In this document: piece by piece, positions 14,781-17,883 of the stretch
Numbering within the stretch: position 1 is the stretch's first letter
Layout of the letters: each line of letters starts with the position of its first letter
Source of the DNA: JBKHBQ01 sp046542305
GTDB lineage: Bacteria; Bacteroidota; Bacteroidia; Bacteroidales; 4484-276
Assembly: GCA_046542305.1 (NCBI GenBank)
Contig: JBKHBQ010000054.1
Location: forward strand, 1 to 17,883
Reading direction: 5' to 3'
DNA length: 17,883 nt
Made by a program: the position numbers and the translations under genes
The notes under the pieces: generated by a model
Databases searched by the model: none
The model's input: only the letters and a program-made list of their open reading frames with translations
What the model was told of the DNA's origin: nothing

Positions 14781-17032
14781 TGGTCATGGAGTTTAAAAAA
14801 TTCTTCCGGGCGGTATTTTTTATCTTCTTACTGGCTTTTCTGGTGTGGCTGCCCCTGATGTATTTCAATGTGGTAATCGATCCTTATGGTGTGTTTTTTA
14901 AAGGGGATATCCATTTTGCGGAAACAGCAAATAAAAGGCACATCAAAATTCTACATATTTTAAGACACAAGGATCGGTACGATTCGTTTCTTTTCGGCTC
15001 GTCGCGGGTAAATTATTTCGACCCGGCCAAAATAGCGGGTGGCAATTTTTATAACATGACCTACAGCGGCGGGCTACCCCAGGAACATCTGCAGGACATC
15101 CGTTATTTGCTTGACAACGGGATCAGGATTAAAAAACTTCTTATCGGCATCGACTTTTACTCCCTGCTTGAAAACCCGGTGGATCCCGGCCCTAACCTGG
15201 TTAGGAAAAAATACCCGGAAACGCCGGTTGAGAATTTGAGTTTTTACACCGCATATCTCTTTAATAAACCCGGATGGGATTTCATCGACAGGGTAATAAA
15301 AATGAACAGGATCAAAAGGAAGTCCTACATCGAAAAAGGGATTATAAAAGGGGATGAAGACGAAACAATTAGCAGAAGCATCGTGAAGCACCACTCAAAA
15401 AAGATTTTTACAATACCTTATTCCCATTACAGATACGCTGCAGATATCAGCGAAAACCTGAAACCCGTCACTAAACTTGTTGAATTAGCCAAACAAAACA
15501 ATATCGATCTGGTCTTATTCATCAACCCTGTTTACCGGCTCACTTTTCTTAATATCAATTTCACAAGCTATTTCCAGGCAATGCATCAACTCGCCTCCAT
15601 TACCGGCTTTTACGATTTTGGCGGGTTAAATGCGATAACCAATAACCCATTTTACTTTTATGAATATTCGCATTACACCACCGCCACATCCGATATGATT
15701 TTGGAAAGGCTCGGCCATTCGATGAGCGAGCCTGAAATTGCAGATTTTGGCACTTATGTTACCTCTGAAAATATTGACGCCCATATTGCATCGCACCAAA
15801 AGCGGATAGAAAAGTATATCGATGCAACAAAGCTGAACCAGCAAAATGCGGAGCCTGTAACCTTTCGGGAAAAAGCAGAAATCATCGGCAACTTTCAACA
15901 TACAATAGAATATATCGACGGCCTGAGCTGGCAAAGCGATTCGCTGATCGTTTCATCACCCATCATTTTCGTGCAGGGAATATCGTACTGGAATAACAGC
16001 CACGAACAGCTTTTTCTGCAAATCGGCGATCAAACTTTTCCCATACATCTGGATATTCCGGAAAACGCCAATCCAACTGAAATCCGGTGGAACACTATCG
16101 TACCGGTGAGCAGGTTGAACCGCGGGATCCATCCGGTGCGTTTACGCTCAACTGACGGCGTTGTTTCCAGTGCATCAGAAACGAAAGAGATAACGCTCCT
16201 GCATATTCAAGGCATAACCCCAAATCCTGATGAACTCACATTAATTGACAGCGCAGCGGTACTCCATGTAAATTACCACGGGCAATATCAGGCAATGCTA
16301 CAGGTTGCCGGTTCGGGTTATCTTTATTTTGAAGGATTTGCTGCAGGACATAAGTTCGGGGAAGCTGCTGGAGGAGTTGTGGCAAGGGCTGGTGACGATG
16401 CTTTCCTGTCGCAACTGTCATTTCCGACACCTGATTTTATTTCCCGGTTTAAGAATCCAGATCTCGGATATGCCGGCTGGGGAGTGATATTTCCGGCCAA
16501 TGCACTGCAGCCGGGTGTAAACCAGGTAGTATTTCAGGTACTTAACAACAAACACACCGGCCTATATATGCCTGAAGTTTCCTTGAAACTGAAAGTGATT
16601 GATGATCCGAAAATAAACCTGGTGGCAGACTTTACACCTCGCCAGGAAGAAACTAGATATGCGGTTGATTTCATCAATGGGAAACCTGCACATGGAATTC
16701 GGGAACCGGTTCTCATTGCCGGACCTGCCATTTATCTCAACGGTTGGGCTGTGGACTTTCCTGCAGGAAAACCGGCATCCGCAGTCGTGCTGAAAATCGA
16801 AGACAAATATTTTGATTGTGAATACGGCATCCACCGGCCCGATGTGGCAGCGCACTTTAAGAACGATAATTATGAATACGCAGGTTGGCAGATTGCCATT
16901 TCAGGTTCTTTTTTCACCACAGGCACTCATGCTGTTGATGTTTATATCGTTTCGAATAATGGCAAAGCATACTTTTACATCCCTGAAAATTTCAGCATCA
17001 ATATCTATGATTCACAAAAAAGTGATTTCTGA
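14780..17032 (+). CDS. Membrane-anchored SGNH-like protein with C-terminal beta modules
   Basis: A 750-residue protein with an N-terminal membrane helix (about 7-29), so the body should be periplasmic. Residues 45-320 resemble SGNH/DltD-like hydrolases: the nucleophile block is L-F-G-S-S-R-V (residues 71-77, probable Ser74 or Ser75), and the late histidine is in Y-E-Y-S-H-Y-T (His298). Its tight overlap with the second MBOAT suggests that it completes acyl transfer to the glycan. Residues about 380-750 hold beta-rich modules. The last two clearly align: E-G-F-A with Y-A-G-W (W567), and N-G-W-A-V-D (W656) with R-P-D-V-A and Y-A-G-W (W703). They may bind the polysaccharide. The start at 14780 overlaps the upstream stop; ATG 14786 is an alternative. 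Its partner domain differs from the AlgJ/X-like one at 8697. Confidence 0.82.
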   Translation: MVMEFKKFFRAVFFIFLLAFLVWLPLMYFNVVIDPYGVFFKGDIHFAETANKRHIKILHILRHKDRYDSFLFGSSRVNYFDPAKIAGGNFYNMTYSGGLPQEHLQDIRYLLDNGIRIKKLLIGIDFYSLLENPVDPGPNLVRKKYPETPVENLSFYTAYLFNKPGWDFIDRVIKMNRIKRKSYIEKGIIKGDEDETISRSIVKHHSKKIFTIPYSHYRYAADISENLKPVTKLVELAKQNNIDLVLFINPVYRLTFLNINFTSYFQAMHQLASITGFYDFGGLNAITNNPFYFYEYSHYTTATSDMILERLGHSMSEPEIADFGTYVTSENIDAHIASHQKRIEKYIDATKLNQQNAEPVTFREKAEIIGNFQHTIEYIDGLSWQSDSLIVSSPIIFVQGISYWNNSHEQLFLQIGDQTFPIHLDIPENANPTEIRWNTIVPVSRLNRGIHPVRLRSTDGVVSSASETKEITLLHIQGITPNPDELTLIDSAAVLHVNYHGQYQAMLQVAGSGYLYFEGFAAGHKFGEAAGGVVARAGDDAFLSQLSFPTPDFISRFKNPDLGYAGWGVIFPANALQPGVNQVVFQVLNNKHTGLYMPEVSLKLKVIDDPKINLVADFTPRQEETRYAVDFINGKPAHGIREPVLIAGPAIYLNGWAVDFPAGKPASAVVLKIEDKYFDCEYGIHRPDVAAHFKNDNYEYAGWQIAISGSFFTTGTHAVDVYIVSNNGKAYFYIPENFSINIYDSQKSDF

Positions 17033-17095
17033 CTCGCACCACCATCGAAATAATTGATTTCTTTGCATGAACATTTGTATGGCAGACAATTTGAA

Positions 17096-17883
17096 ATGAC
17101 AACGCCCGCAGCAATCGAAGTAAACCATATTTCAAAAATCTACAGGTTGTATCCTTCGCGCCAAAGCAGGATGATCGAGATGGTGCATCCATTGCGTCAG
17201 AAAATGCACCGGAGGTTTCAGGCGCTGAACGATATAAATTTCAGTGTACAAAAGGGTGAAGTTGTTGGTTTGATCGGCCAGAACGGAAGCGGCAAATCAA
17301 CCATCCTCAAGATTCTCTCGTCAGTGATAACGCCTACTTCCGGAAGTTTTACCTGCAACGGGAGGGTAACCTCACTGCTCGAGCTTGGAGGCGGTTTTGA
17401 TATGAACCTGACGGGGATCGAGAATGTATATTTTATCGGGGCCATTCAGGGTTATCGAAAAAAGCAAATGGAAGAACGGATGGACCAGATCCTTGAGTTT
17501 GCCGAAATCGGCGACTATGCCAATCAGCCCGTGAAAAACTATTCCAGCGGGATGTACGTGAGGCTGGCATTTTCGATCAACATCAATATCGATCCTGAAA
17601 TCCTCATCATCGATGAGGCGCTAGCCGTAGGAGATATGCGGTTTCAGCAAAAATGCTTCAGAAAGATCAGGGAGTTTAAAGACCTGGGCAAAACCATCAT
17701 CATTTGTTCGCACAGCATGGGTGCCATCCGCGACTTTTGCACACGGACTATCTGGCTCAACCATGGCAGGTTGATGGCCGACGGGGAACCAAAACTGGTT
17801 ACGGATCAGTTCCGGGATTTCATGGCGCAGCAGGACATGGCCAAAGCAGCAGAACGGATGGCGCAACACGCGAACCTGTCGTC
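17096..17883 (+). CDS. Wzt-type polysaccharide ABC transporter ATP-binding protein (3' truncated)
   Basis: The frame is open from ATG 17096 to the window end (262 residues visible). It is an ABC ATPase of the Wzt/TagH/KpsT class, which powers export of completed polysaccharide chains across the inner membrane with a Wzm-type permease. Walker A is G-Q-N-G-S-G-K-S-T at residues 61-69; the signature is N-Y-S-S-G-M at 148-153; Walker B is I-L-I-I-D-E-A-L-A-V-G-D with Asp173 and Glu174; and the switch histidine is His206 in C-S-H-S. The S-L-L-E-L-G-G-G-F segment is characteristic of this subfamily. No permease gene is in the window. Whether a C-terminal glycan-binding domain follows cannot be seen. 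ACATTTG at 17071-17077 resembles a Bacteroidota -7 element, but no partner -33 element is evident. Confidence 0.93.
   Translation, partial: MTTPAAIEVNHISKIYRLYPSRQSRMIEMVHPLRQKMHRRFQALNDINFSVQKGEVVGLIGQNGSGKSTILKILSSVITPTSGSFTCNGRVTSLLELGGGFDMNLTGIENVYFIGAIQGYRKKQMEERMDQILEFAEIGDYANQPVKNYSSGMYVRLAFSININIDPEILIIDEALAVGDMRFQQKCFRKIREFKDLGKTIIICSHSMGAIRDFCTRTIWLNHGRLMADGEPKLVTDQFRDFMAQQDMAKAAERMAQHANLS

Noticed and set aside
17033..17095. Promoter before the Wzt gene (ACATTTG at 17071-17077).
   Set aside because: The -7-like element lacks a correctly spaced -33 element, and the gap is short enough for read-through transcription.

Overview
The window looks like part of a surface-polysaccharide locus from a member of the Bacteroidota. 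The main grounds are gene content (AlgI-like acyltransferases, RgpF- and WsaF-like glycosyltransferases, Wzt), moderate GC, and AT-rich start regions without strong Shine-Dalgarno sequences. The phylum assignment is inference, because no rRNA or other marker gene is present. Nearly everything is on the + strand in tightly packed operon-like order; only the gene at 638-1441 is on the - strand. The ABC ATPase at the right edge is cut by the window end, and the glycosyltransferase at the left edge is cut by the window start.

Layout: (i) 2-568, the 3' end of a family 2 glycosyltransferase, convergent with a sulfotransferase-like gene (638-1441, -). (ii) 1499-6954: a 940-residue fusion with a sulfotransferase domain, a beta module, a coiled coil, two NPDV-type repeats and an RgpF domain; then a WsaF-like GT-B glycosyltransferase; then a third sulfotransferase whose start overlaps the previous stop by 4 bases. 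(iii) 6955-7213: a gap holding a small, apparently frameshifted reading frame. (iv) 7214-12483: an MBOAT O-acyltransferase, an AlgJ/AlgX-like SGNH protein and a GtrII-like polytopic glycosyltransferase, almost without spacing. (v) 12490-13249: a class I methyltransferase broken by frameshifts. (vi) 13329-17032: a second MBOAT overlapping a second, different SGNH protein with C-terminal beta modules. (vii) 17096-end: a Wzt-type polysaccharide ABC transporter ATPase.

Proposed working model (inference): RgpF and WsaF homology points to a rhamnose-containing chain made in the cytoplasm, possibly sulfated there by PAPS-dependent enzymes, and exported by a Wzm/Wzt transporter whose permease is not in this window. 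After export, the GtrII-like enzyme could add side-branch sugars, and two separate MBOAT/SGNH pairs could acylate the glycan at two positions. The most unusual points are the sulfotransferase-RgpF fusion, a short beta module with the signature R-(F/L)-D-P shared by three otherwise unrelated enzymes, and two complete but different O-acylation pairs. Two reading frames appear to be broken by single-base changes, each including one at a run of five A, so assembly or sequencing error must be excluded before calling them pseudogenes.

There is no stretch above 300 bases without a gene. No tRNA, rRNA, CRISPR array, insertion sequence or convincing terminator was seen.
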